Source: Prevotellaceae bacterium UBA4301
Lineage (GTDB): Bacteria > Bacteroidota > Bacteroidia > Bacteroidales > Bacteroidaceae
Assembly: GCA_002395775.1 (NCBI GenBank)
Contig: DGUV01000018.1
Coordinates: 304 to 62,308, forward strand
Length of the DNA: 62,005 nt
Direction: 5' to 3'
Part shown: piece by piece, positions 52,271 to 61,345 of the stretch
Layout of the letters: every line of letters starts with the position of its first letter
Numbering within the stretch: the stretch's first letter is position 1
Translations under genes and position numbers: made by a program
The notes under the pieces: generated by a model
Database searches by the model: none
Seen by the model: the letters and a program-made list of their open reading frames with translations, nothing else
What the model was told of the DNA's origin: nothing

Positions 52271-54294
52271 GAAGACTGTACCTGACATTTGCAACACTGC
52301 TGCTTGCGCTATCACTGGCGGCTCAGTCGTTGCCCACACTTCGTGTACTGGCCATAGGCAACTCTTTTTCCGAGGACGCCGTGGAACAATATCTCTATGA
52401 ACTGGGACGCGAAGCAGGACAAAACCTCATCATCGGTAATGCCTACCGAGGCGGACAAGGACTGGAGTCGCACTGGAATGTGGTGAAGAAAGGCGAAGCC
52501 GCCTTTGAATACAGGAAAGTGGTGGGCGGAAAACTTACCAACAAGAAAGGAGTAGTGCTGGACAGCATCCTCACCGACGAACCTTGGGACATCATCACCC
52601 TCCAGCAAGTGAGTCAGGATGCAGGACTCTACCATACCTATTCGCCCTATCTCTCACAATTGATACAGTACATACGCCCACGCGTCACGAACAGGAATGT
52701 GAAATATGGGTTCCACCAAACTTGGGCATACTCCCACGATGCCGCACACCAGGGATTTGCCAACTACTCGAACGACCAGCAAATCATGTATGCCTCCATC
52801 GTCGATGCCCTGCAACGTGTCATGAACGACAACAACATACTCTCCTTCTATGTTCCCTCTGGCACAGCGATACAAAACATGCGAACTACACCGTTGGGAG
52901 ATCACATGAATCGCGACGGATATCATCTGGACAAAGTTGTAGGACGATACACGGCAGCATGCACTTGGGTGGAAGCACTAACAGGCAAGTCACCAGTGGG
53001 CATGAAGTTCCGACCTGCAAACGTCCGACCTGCCGTTGCCTCCATTGCCCAACAAGCAGCACACGATGCCATACTCCATCCCTTCACCGTCACTGAACAA
53101 AAGGCTTCGTTCCAGTACGTCGATACTTGCCGCATTTCGGTCTTCGGTTCTTCGGTGGCTCATGGCACAGGAGCAAAGGACGATCAGGGGTATGCCTATC
53201 TCTATGGACAGCAACTGAAACAACGTACACAATCGGGTGCAAGCAAGCATCCTTTCACCATCTCTAACATCAGTGTGGGAGGCAACAAGACCAGCGACTT
53301 GCTCCGTCGGTACAACGACCTCGTCTTCGACCTTGGACGATATGTCGTCTTTGGTCTTTCGTTAGGAAACGAGGGCATTCACGGAAGTAAAAACCAGCAA
53401 GCCGTATTCGAGCGTTGGCGCGACAATATGCTTCGCCTCATCGATATGGCTCGTGCCGATGGGAAAGTTCCCGTCGTCATGAACAACTACGGCCGGGCAG
53501 ACTTCACCCTGAAGGATTATTCCTACGTGCGGCGCATAAACCTGCTCATTCACGAATGGGACCTCCCTTCCATCAATGTGCTTGGGGCTGTTGACGACGG
53601 ACGGGGACACTGGCCTGCAGGCTACGAAGCCGACACGGGGCATCCCAACACCTCGGGGCATCGCGAAATGATGTACACCATTCCGCCCTCCTTGTTCGAT
53701 GCCTTGGCAGCAGGCAAGCCCTTGCCCGTCCGGAATGGTTCGGGCGATATCACGCTCTCACGCGGCAACACGCTCAAATTTACCCCCGAAGGCACGGTTC
53801 ACTCCTTCGCCATCAGTCTTGTGGTGAGAGGAAGCGACCATGGGCGAATATGTACCTTGCAAGGCAATGGACGACACGCTTGGATTGGGGTCAACAAGGA
53901 CCATCACATCTATTACCGCTCGTCGGCAGGCGACAGCATCGTGTGTCCCATTCCTCTCGAGGATAAGGCTCGGCACACCGTAACCCTCTCGCACCGGTAT
54001 GCCCAACGCCAGACCCTGTTCTTCGTGGATGCTGATCAACAGGTGGCAAGCGAACGCATGCAACTCACCTCTGTTAGTATTGGTGACAAGAATGGACGTC
54101 GCACCAAGCGTCATTTCTCTGAAGTGTTCTTCTGGCGTTCTGCACTGAATGCCGACGAGGTGATGGCTCTGGCCCGCGGTGCTATGCTCAAGTCGAGTCT
54201 CGAAGTCTATGCTTCTCTTAACGACGAAGAGAAACTGCAACCCTGCAACCTTGCACAAAGCCTTACGCGCCTGTATTATGTAAAGAAGAAGTAA
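52267..54294 (+). CDS. Exported double SGNH esterase (DUF4886 plus GDSL-like) with C-terminal lectin-like domain
   Basis: This is a 675-residue protein with a signal peptide (1-19). The first SGNH/DUF4886 domain (about 25-265) has AIGNSFSEDA with the nucleophile Ser and MNRDGYHLD with the distal Asp/His pair. The second SGNH domain (about 295-485) starts VFGSSVAHGTG and ends in HPNTSGHREM. A LamG/concanavalin-like beta domain (about 500-650) follows, ending in an SEVFFWRSALNADEV motif typical of LamG repeats. Two esterase units in one chain suggest deacylation of decorated glycans, acting with the translationally coupled beta-galactosidase. Confidence 0.8.
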   Translation: MRRLYLTFATLLLALSLAAQSLPTLRVLAIGNSFSEDAVEQYLYELGREAGQNLIIGNAYRGGQGLESHWNVVKKGEAAFEYRKVVGGKLTNKKGVVLDSILTDEPWDIITLQQVSQDAGLYHTYSPYLSQLIQYIRPRVTNRNVKYGFHQTWAYSHDAAHQGFANYSNDQQIMYASIVDALQRVMNDNNILSFYVPSGTAIQNMRTTPLGDHMNRDGYHLDKVVGRYTAACTWVEALTGKSPVGMKFRPANVRPAVASIAQQAAHDAILHPFTVTEQKASFQYVDTCRISVFGSSVAHGTGAKDDQGYAYLYGQQLKQRTQSGASKHPFTISNISVGGNKTSDLLRRYNDLVFDLGRYVVFGLSLGNEGIHGSKNQQAVFERWRDNMLRLIDMARADGKVPVVMNNYGRADFTLKDYSYVRRINLLIHEWDLPSINVLGAVDDGRGHWPAGYEADTGHPNTSGHREMMYTIPPSLFDALAAGKPLPVRNGSGDITLSRGNTLKFTPEGTVHSFAISLVVRGSDHGRICTLQGNGRHAWIGVNKDHHIYYRSSAGDSIVCPIPLEDKARHTVTLSHRYAQRQTLFFVDADQQVASERMQLTSVSIGDKNGRRTKRHFSEVFFWRSALNADEVMALARGAMLKSSLEVYASLNDEEKLQPCNLAQSLTRLYYVKKK

Positions 54295-54339
54295 TCTGCT
54301 TTGTCTACCCAATCAGCGTAATCAGAACACCCAAGTAAC

Positions 54340-54720
54340 ATGAAAATCATCCGGAATCGTCTGTTACCTCTGCCTGGCTTTGACGCCATCAACCTCTTTG
54401 GTGTGCTCTTTGTGCGCAAGGGGGCTGGAGTGGACGCACAGATGCTACGCCACGAGCGCATCCACTCGCGCCAGATGCGCGAAATGCTGTACCTGCCCTT
54501 CTACCTCTGGTATGTGGCAGAATGGTTGGGGAGGCTATCTGTCAAACTGCTTACGCTGGCTTTCGTGGAAAAAGAAAAGCGCAGGCACCATCTTTACGAT
54601 GCCTACGCCGAACTGTTATTTGAACGTGAAGCCTATCGCCACGCCAACGAGGTGGGTTATCTCACTCGCAGACGTCCGTTTGCCTGGCTCAGCGAACCAT
54701 TACTTTTTTCCCGTTCTTGA
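54340..54720 (+). CDS. Small membrane-associated protein with HERIH motif, unknown function
   Basis: This 126-residue, basic protein has an HExxH-like motif RHERIHSRQ (H38-E39-R-I-H42) followed by a hydrophobic/aromatic stretch YLPFYLWYVAEWLGRLSVKLL and a second conserved FEREAYRHANEVGYL. The HERIH pair plus a downstream Glu could bind zinc, but no activity is established. I recall similar short proteins in other Bacteroidales. The last 32 bases overlap the 3' end of the convergent M6 protease gene. Confidence 0.7.
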   Translation: MKIIRNRLLPLPGFDAINLFGVLFVRKGAGVDAQMLRHERIHSRQMREMLYLPFYLWYVAEWLGRLSVKLLTLAFVEKEKRRHHLYDAYAELLFEREAYRHANEVGYLTRRRPFAWLSEPLLFSRS

Positions 54721-56836
54721 TGTAAAGGCCACGTGGCAATTTGCCATTTACCATCTGACGACCTGTAAGGTCAAATATTGCGTCTGTCTCATTATGAATT
54801 GAGAATTGTGAATTGTGAATTGATTCAATGCCATCGGCATTGGCCTTCACAATCTTAACTTCATCGAGGAAGAAACGCTTTGAAGTTGCAAATGTAATCG
54901 TCAATGTCCCTGTTCCTGTAACTTTTATGGTAAAGTCTTCAAAGGATTCGTTGGGAATGGTAATCGATGTGGTTTCAAGTGTTCCACCTGTTGCGGATAA
55001 TGTCATCGTCGTTGCATCTCCCTTCCAAGCACCAGCGAGGAACGTCAGTGTTGCCTCGCCATTGAGTGCTATTTCTGGAGTTGTTGCCTCTCCTGCCACT
55101 TTACCAGTACCAAAGCGGGCGCACTTACTAGCTCCATACTTGTTCGTAGATTCCCATCCTTCATTGTCAGGCAAGAATGAACTGCTGGCAATACTATTGC
55201 TCCACAATCCGTCGTTACCCCCAGTTCCGTCACATTCGTCAAACGACTCGTAGAAGACGTAGTCGCCAGTTTGCCCGCCACCCTTAGGTGACACTACTGC
55301 CTGATAGCGGAACGACACCGTCCCGTCTGCGTTCTGCCTGATGTCGAAGATGCCGTGGTTGAGGTACTTCGTTCCGTCAGTATTTGCATTGAAGAGCGTT
55401 GCAGCCGGGCGTGAGAGATTGGAAAGGCTGTCGTTGGTGCCATAGGGGAAAAGGTCGTTAGTGAGCGTCTGCTTGGTATAATAGCCACGAGCACTATTCC
55501 AATACTTCGAATCGTCGTCGTTGTCAGCATGCACGATGGTGCACCGCTGATGGGTGTTGCCACAGGTGAGTCCGTATTCCTGTGCCTCCTTGAGCGTCAT
55601 GATGCTGTTGGGGATGTTGTTGTACCACACTTCCTTGTCAAAGTCCACGTGGGTCACCATCAGTCCCGTTGCGGGAAGTTCGGCATCCCAACCCTTGCGC
55701 TGACGGTTTTCAAGCATGAAGTACTCATCGGGGTGAGCCTTGTTGTAGATGATGTAGCTCTTGCCACCTTCGCTCAGGGCCGCAAGGCTCTCGATGTTGG
55801 CGTCGCTACCATCCAGCTCCTCAGGTTCTTGCCATCCGCACATCATCTTTTCGTGCGCCGAATAGCCTGCCGGACAGAAGGCGTTTCCGTTGTACGAACC
55901 TTGGTCCATGAGGTCGAACTCACTCATGCCAAAGTTGCCGTCGTACATGATGTCATAGAAGTCGGGGAAGCCCATGCAATGCGAGAATTCGTGGCAAAAG
56001 CAGCCAATGCCCTCGATGTTGCCTGACATGTCCACCTCGTTGGAGCAGGCATAGGTGTCAATGGTGACCCCATCCAATTTGAAAGCTCGGTTGGTGGCCG
56101 AGAGCTCGTACATGTGGGGCCAAATGGCATCTTCGTCATAAGAGTCGGCCTCGCCAGTCCCGGCATAGAGCACAAAGACCTGATCGACCCATCCGTCACC
56201 GTCCCAGTCATAGTCTTTGAAGTTAACCTCAGCATCAGCCTGGCGACAAGCCTCAATGACCATAGCCTCGGCGTTCTGGTCGTTGTCGTCGCTGTCGTTG
56301 GTACCATAGTAGCTACGGTTCTCTGACATGGTGAAAGGTCCTACAACGTCAAAGTCCAGTTCAAAGAGGCCACGACTCTGAGCCTTGAAATAGTCGGCAA
56401 CCGAACCGCGGAAGCCTTCGCTGGTGGTGTAGCCTTCCTCGTTCAGTATTCGCTTGTACTTGGCCAGATTGTTGGCCGACTTGAACTTGACATCCTTATA
56501 CTGGGCCAGAATCACGATACCACGCTTCTTGCCTGTGTATGAAGTGCGCTCACCAATGTTCACGCGCTTGCGTTGCGCCTTCAGTTGGGGACGACGGGCC
56601 ATTGCCCTCTTCGCAAGTATTTGGGGCTGAGCCTCCACCATGGAGTTGCCTTGCCTTATCAGTCGCCGCCCGTCCTCTGTCATCCAGAAATGGGCATGTT
56701 CATCGCCCATCAGTTGAGCTCGCACTTCTGTACCATCAGCCAGTTTCACATTCCGCCACACACCGCGCTTTGCGGGCACAGCCATCATCGTGGTTGCCAA
56801 AGCAACCATCAGAATTGAAGAAAAAAATCGTTTCAT
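54689..56836 (-). CDS. Secreted M6 family metalloprotease with secretion-type C-terminal tail
   Basis: The start at 56836 (MKRFFSSILMVALATTMMA) gives 715 residues. A longer frame from 56902 starts upstream of the promoter. The zinc site is HEFSHCMGFPD (from H282; HExxHxxGxxD), with the M6 stretch DYDWDGDGWVDQVFVLYAG before it and a Met-turn segment LMDQGSYNG after. A galactose-binding-like beta domain (about 540-670) leads to the tail FDLTGRQMVNGKLPRGLYI..GKKVMVR. The linker before the tail (IESIHNSQFSIHNETDAI) is encoded by AATTCACAATTC-type repeat DNA. Homologues (InhA type) degrade host proteins. Confidence 0.92.
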   Translation of the reverse strand: MKRFFSSILMVALATTMMAVPAKRGVWRNVKLADGTEVRAQLMGDEHAHFWMTEDGRRLIRQGNSMVEAQPQILAKRAMARRPQLKAQRKRVNIGERTSYTGKKRGIVILAQYKDVKFKSANNLAKYKRILNEEGYTTSEGFRGSVADYFKAQSRGLFELDFDVVGPFTMSENRSYYGTNDSDDNDQNAEAMVIEACRQADAEVNFKDYDWDGDGWVDQVFVLYAGTGEADSYDEDAIWPHMYELSATNRAFKLDGVTIDTYACSNEVDMSGNIEGIGCFCHEFSHCMGFPDFYDIMYDGNFGMSEFDLMDQGSYNGNAFCPAGYSAHEKMMCGWQEPEELDGSDANIESLAALSEGGKSYIIYNKAHPDEYFMLENRQRKGWDAELPATGLMVTHVDFDKEVWYNNIPNSIMTLKEAQEYGLTCGNTHQRCTIVHADNDDDSKYWNSARGYYTKQTLTNDLFPYGTNDSLSNLSRPAATLFNANTDGTKYLNHGIFDIRQNADGTVSFRYQAVVSPKGGGQTGDYVFYESFDECDGTGGNDGLWSNSIASSSFLPDNEGWESTNKYGASKCARFGTGKVAGEATTPEIALNGEATLTFLAGAWKGDATTMTLSATGGTLETTSITIPNESFEDFTIKVTGTGTLTITFATSKRFFLDEVKIVKANADGIESIHNSQFSIHNETDAIFDLTGRQMVNGKLPRGLYIKNGKKVMVR
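54791..54826 (-). repeat. AT-rich periodic repeat encoding the linker of the M6 protease
   Basis: Tandem AATTCACAATTCTCAATTCA-type units are translated as SIHNSQFSIHN just before the C-terminal tail. Confidence 0.7.
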
Positions 56837-56871
56837 TATCATTATATAGTTCATTTCTTTGAAAAGCGCTG

Positions 56872-56879
56872 CAAAGATA
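56872..56879 (-). promoter_or_regulatory. M6 protease promoter (TATCTTTG)
   Basis: An exact TAnnTTTG 36 bases upstream of the chosen ATG. It excludes the longer frame starting at 56902. Confidence 0.6.
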
Positions 56880-56928
56880 CGAATAAACAAGCGAAGCGCC
56901 AAACAAGCTTGAACTTTTTCGAACTACC

Positions 56929-59900
56929 TTATCTCACCACCACCTTTCTGCCATTCTTGATGTAAACGCCCTTCGGAAGCGGCGACGTAACGGGACGTCC
57001 ACTGAGGTCGTAACTATTCTTGGACTGGCCAAGTGATTCGAGAGTCCAATGCTGCGCTTCATCACTTCCTTGCCTCGTTATTTCTTCTATGGCTGTAACA
57101 ATGGCGGGCTGGCCATCTGTCATTAGAGCAATGAACTCGCAGAGGTCGGAAGCAGGTATGCCCACATGGTCACGCCAATAGGTAAAGAACTTTTCCTGCA
57201 GCGTCTTACCAGCGAGGGCGCGGATGAAGGTGAACTTGGTGTCGAGTCCTGACTTCACACGCGTTCCGGCTATGGAGAAGGTGGTGAGCTCATAATCCTT
57301 GTAGAGCTGATCGGGAGTGAGTCCGAGAAGCCCTTCGAGCAAGAAGGCAAGTGCACCAGTGCGGTCGGCTCCCCAAATACAATGGAAATAAACCGACTTT
57401 CCCTCACGCAAATGTTGGAGTATGAAGGGGAAGATGCGGCGATACTTGGCGGTGTCCTGTTCAAGTGCGTCGTCACCGAACATGTGCTGGTTGAGATAGA
57501 TGTAGGGCACATCGGAACCCAGGGCCGAGCCACTGAGCGCATAGTTCTGAATGTCTGCGTCCTCGCGCAAATCCACCTCTGCCCCGATGCCCAAGTCAAG
57601 AAGCACCTGACGGTCGGTTTCGTTCATCTGATGGCCACCGTTCATCTCTCCACCCCGGTAGATGAGCCCATAGCGCAAACGCAAGCCCTCGATGGTGCGC
57701 CAGCCACCCAGGTCGCGCACGTTGCTCACGCTGGGCACCTTTATCATGCGCAAGTAGCCCTGAGTATGGATGGTGCCCTTGGAGGTGGGATTGCCACTTT
57801 GGTCTGTAACAAGATAGCTGTATTCCTGACCTGGAACAAGATTGCTCACTTCACAATATGCCTGGCCTGCAGGAATGGTGATGGAACGAGGAAGCGCCGG
57901 AGTGAAGGTGAGTGTCTGGGGCGAACGTAGCTGGGGCACGGGAAGCCAAGCCGTGTGGGGCTGGTCCTTGCGCCCGGGAGGACAACGATTGTAGGACTCG
58001 ATAACACTCTCGGAGCCTGTGGAATAAGTAACTTTGCTCAGGAACTGACGGGCCTGCAGGTTCTCGAGGTTGAGGGTTATATCAACATTATCGTAATCCA
58101 CCTCACGCAAGACGATGGTCTTAGCCTTATTATTGATTTCGCTATTCAGGTTTATCATGAAGCGATAGCCTGGGCAGTTGGAACGGAGGGTGGAATAGAG
58201 CGGTGAGTCAGGAGTTTCGTCGTCAAAACGATAGGTCTTTTGCAGGCTGGTCTTACCAAAGTAGCCTTGCATGGCAGCTCCTTCCCAGAGCACGGGAACG
58301 CTGTCGGGCTTGCAAGCTCTCAAGAGCACGTCGTTGGCGGCAAGAGTGCACGCCTCCCCCACCCGAGCAAGGAAAGGAGTACCGGCAGGAATGATGAGAG
58401 GTGAGGAAGCAGTGGGGCGAGGAAGCAATGGAGCAAGAGGAGTGAGTGTGGCGGTAAGTTTCTTTTCAGCGGCATCAAAAGTAACATCGGCCACGGTCCA
58501 TACAGACTGGAACTGAGATACATTGACATCAAAGGGCAGGCAGAGGGAATTGTAGCGGTCCGGCTGCAGTTCGATGTCGGTAGTGAGGTTGACGTAGCTG
58601 TCCTCGTCGATGGTGTGCTTGGTCATAGCCGAGAGGGAGACATCGGTAGTGGGTTGCCCATAGTAGAGGCGGAAGTTATCGAAGGGCATCCAGTTGGCGG
58701 CCTCACCGCCTGCAACACGCAAACCTAAGGTAAGGTCGCCGTCTGCATCCACTGTCGTTCGAAGAACATTCCAATAGAGTCCTGCACGGAAGGCATCAGC
58801 GGCACCACTGATGGTGTTGGGAATGGAACGGCCATAGGCACCAGCCACATCACTTAGTGGACGAGCCGAGAGATGACGGGCATCATCGTTGATGCTGCGC
58901 AATGGCTGCGAGGCCGAACCCAAATACATATAGCCACAAACCTTGTCGGTGCCCGACTCATAGTTGAGTGAAGAGGTGCCAAAGGTGGTCACTCGATAGA
59001 AGGCTTGCACCTTCATGGTATAGTTGCCCGAGGGCATTTGGTGTAGGGTCTGACTGACTTCATTTTCCGGCTGGCCAAACACCTCACCTGCGCCCACAGC
59101 ATCCCAACCCATGGGGTACTTGACTTGCCAACTGGTAAGACTGGTGGTGAGCGATGGATTTTCGATGAGGGAGGTGATATCAAACTGACCAGTGGCTGTC
59201 GTGCCCGTCTTTAGCAACTGGCAAAGTGCTTGCCATACTTGATTGTCAAGTTGGTCAAGTCCAGCTTGGTCGATAACATCAACAAGCGATTGCTTAGCCT
59301 GCTCGATAAACTGGTCAAATGTTTCGTGGACTGTTGCCTGGGAGCTTATGGCTTTATAACCTTCCCATCGACGTGCATATTGAGTCTTGAGCAAAGCGAA
59401 CTCGTCATCGGACTCCTGTTCCAGTATCTGGTCGTTAATCTTCTCAAGCGTGACGGGACCTGCCACAAACCAAGAGCGATAGCGCGTGTGTTCGCCTCGG
59501 TAACCGATGTACAACGTAGTAGGTTGGTCAAGTTCGAAGATAAGCGAATTGAGGTATTCACCTCGGCCAAAGGCTACTGCAGCCTCAGCAAGTGAGTTGG
59601 GATAGGTCTGCTGTTCGATGTCGCCAAGGCGCATGACACGCTGGCTGAAGTCTCCGGCCACCAAATAGGCCTGCGAACGGCCTTCGCCCTCGTTGGTAAT
59701 GTCGCTATTGTAGCTGGTGCCGTAGCGATAGAAAGAATAGCCCTTGAGCCGATACATGCCAGGCGAGAGGGTTACAGGCTGGAGGAGTGAGAAAGCACGC
59801 ATTTCCTGCACGTCGAAACCCGCATAGGTCTCGAGCACAGCCACCGAGGAAGATGTGTTGGCGTACCACTTCTGGTTGTAGCCTTCCAAGTTTTCAATCA

Positions 59901-61227
59901 AAGCTTCCCAGCCTTGGGTGCCTTGGGTGAGCTGCGGATTCTCGAGAAGAGTATTCAAGGCAAGCGGAGTGTCGGTGGGTTCGGGCTTCGAGAAATAGAT
60001 ACCATAGGCCTCGCGGACAGCTGTTAGTGCTTGGACTATATCCTCCTCCGAAGTGGCATTCTCCACATTCTTCCGCTGGGTTGCAATCGACTGGGCAAAC
60101 TCTTCGTCAGCCGTCGTATTGAGGGCCTCATAGCGTGCAATCTCCTCGAGTGCAGCCTGCCGGATGGCTCCAAGGTCACTTCCATAATAAAGCAGGGTGA
60201 AGTTGTCGAAGCAAGTCCAGTCATTGGCCACCGCCTTACTGTCCTTAGCTATGCCGATAGTGAGCGTACCGTCCACCACCACTATGTCGTGCAGAGTGGT
60301 CACATAAGCCCCAGCATCAAAGCAGGCTGCAGCAGAGGCCTGATCGTTTGGCACATAACCTGCAGCAGTATTATAGTTCCACCCGCTGGCCGAAGCGGCC
60401 TTTGCTTCCTTATAGACGGAAGGCATCGGCTCCCGAAGCTGACCTGCATAGAGGTAAGGGAGCAACTGCTCGGTACCGTTGTTGTGGGCTGCGGCAGCAT
60501 TGGTGTTCGACCCATATCGATAATATCCTTGTACGGAGAGCGAATAGACTCCGTTGGGAATCCCCGTGAGCTTTTGCGTGATGTTGAAGGCTGCCTTGTT
60601 GAAGACTTCGCCATTGGCATTGTTCAGCAGATAGCTGTCGCCAGCCATGTTGCCACCGATGGCTGTCAGATCGCCACCCCACACTTTAGTACCTGTTACG
60701 CGATAGTCGCCAGTGAGGAAATCAGGAGCCTGAATGAGGAAACTGGCATCCACGGGATTCTCACTATTGGCCTCAGCCAGTTGTGCACGAAGCTCATCCG
60801 GTGTAAAGAATCGCCAATGAGTGTGGTCACCCTCCGAGGTGTCGAAATCCAAGCGAGGCACCCACGGATGGGCGTTTGTGGCAGCATATCCGAAATATTT
60901 CGACCCGTTGAAGAGGGCGTATGTCCCGTCAGCAAGAGGCTCTACAGTCCACGCTCCACTTTGGTCCATGTAACCGTCACTGGGGCGCAAGGCCTTGTCA
61001 GCACCTTGAATCTGCGTGGTAAGAGTATATTGTCCACCGGCCACCGTCACACGAAAGTCGATGCCATGCTCGGCAAGCACGCAACGCGTACCCCAAGTAG
61101 CTCCTGCCGAAAGCCAAGTGCCAGAAGCCTTGTTCATGATATAGTAGGTACCTGCCTCCAGCGCTTGCTGGGCAAAAAGGACAAAGGGAAACAGCAAAAG
61201 TGCTGCAAAAAGTCGGATGCGTTTCAT
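56929..61227 (-). CDS. Giant secreted protein ending in a tyrosine-phosphatase domain, with lectin-like modules and secretion-type tail
   Basis: This is a 1432-residue protein with a signal peptide (1-19). The N-terminal lectin-like module (about 22-140, TYYIMNKASGTWLSAGATWGT) resembles those in the C10 protease. At least three galactose-binding-like beta domains follow (about 160-350, 430-600, 690-860), separated by helical spacers. Then come a beta region (about 880-1100) and a Tyr_phosphatase3-type domain (about 1150-1380) with VRDLGGWRT, EVDLREDAD and the P-loop HCIWGADRTG (nucleophile C1283, R1289). The tail is YDLSGRPVTSPLPKGVYI..GRKVVVR. Phosphatase activity on proteins, phosphoinositides or phosphosugars outside the cell is possible. 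The combination with binding modules is unusual. Confidence 0.82.
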   Translation of the reverse strand: MKRIRLFAALLLFPFVLFAQQALEAGTYYIMNKASGTWLSAGATWGTRCVLAEHGIDFRVTVAGGQYTLTTQIQGADKALRPSDGYMDQSGAWTVEPLADGTYALFNGSKYFGYAATNAHPWVPRLDFDTSEGDHTHWRFFTPDELRAQLAEANSENPVDASFLIQAPDFLTGDYRVTGTKVWGGDLTAIGGNMAGDSYLLNNANGEVFNKAAFNITQKLTGIPNGVYSLSVQGYYRYGSNTNAAAAHNNGTEQLLPYLYAGQLREPMPSVYKEAKAASASGWNYNTAAGYVPNDQASAAACFDAGAYVTTLHDIVVVDGTLTIGIAKDSKAVANDWTCFDNFTLLYYGSDLGAIRQAALEEIARYEALNTTADEEFAQSIATQRKNVENATSEEDIVQALTAVREAYGIYFSKPEPTDTPLALNTLLENPQLTQGTQGWEALIENLEGYNQKWYANTSSSVAVLETYAGFDVQEMRAFSLLQPVTLSPGMYRLKGYSFYRYGTSYNSDITNEGEGRSQAYLVAGDFSQRVMRLGDIEQQTYPNSLAEAAVAFGRGEYLNSLIFELDQPTTLYIGYRGEHTRYRSWFVAGPVTLEKINDQILEQESDDEFALLKTQYARRWEGYKAISSQATVHETFDQFIEQAKQSLVDVIDQAGLDQLDNQVWQALCQLLKTGTTATGQFDITSLIENPSLTTSLTSWQVKYPMGWDAVGAGEVFGQPENEVSQTLHQMPSGNYTMKVQAFYRVTTFGTSSLNYESGTDKVCGYMYLGSASQPLRSINDDARHLSARPLSDVAGAYGRSIPNTISGAADAFRAGLYWNVLRTTVDADGDLTLGLRVAGGEAANWMPFDNFRLYYGQPTTDVSLSAMTKHTIDEDSYVNLTTDIELQPDRYNSLCLPFDVNVSQFQSVWTVADVTFDAAEKKLTATLTPLAPLLPRPTASSPLIIPAGTPFLARVGEACTLAANDVLLRACKPDSVPVLWEGAAMQGYFGKTSLQKTYRFDDETPDSPLYSTLRSNCPGYRFMINLNSEINNKAKTIVLREVDYDNVDITLNLENLQARQFLSKVTYSTGSESVIESYNRCPPGRKDQPHTAWLPVPQLRSPQTLTFTPALPRSITIPAGQAYCEVSNLVPGQEYSYLVTDQSGNPTSKGTIHTQGYLRMIKVPSVSNVRDLGGWRTIEGLRLRYGLIYRGGEMNGGHQMNETDRQVLLDLGIGAEVDLREDADIQNYALSGSALGSDVPYIYLNQHMFGDDALEQDTAKYRRIFPFILQHLREGKSVYFHCIWGADRTGALAFLLEGLLGLTPDQLYKDYELTTFSIAGTRVKSGLDTKFTFIRALAGKTLQEKFFTYWRDHVGIPASDLCEFIALMTDGQPAIVTAIEEITRQGSDEAQHWTLESLGQSKNSYDLSGRPVTSPLPKGVYIKNGRKVVVR

Positions 61228-61312
61228 GGATATTAAGGTGTACTTTGGTTTAATTTGGGGTAAAGATACAAAAGATTTAAGAAATTAACATTATGAATTG
61301 ACAAATATTTCA

Positions 61313-61320
61313 TAACTTTG
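61313..61320 (+). promoter_or_regulatory. Promoter of the small lipoprotein gene (TAACTTTG)
   Basis: An exact TAnnTTTG; predicted leader about 19 bases. A near-match TATCTTTA at 61262-61269 on the minus strand could drive the divergent phosphatase gene. Confidence 0.55.
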
Positions 61321-61345
61321 TCCCGTACACAATACATCTTAGAAT

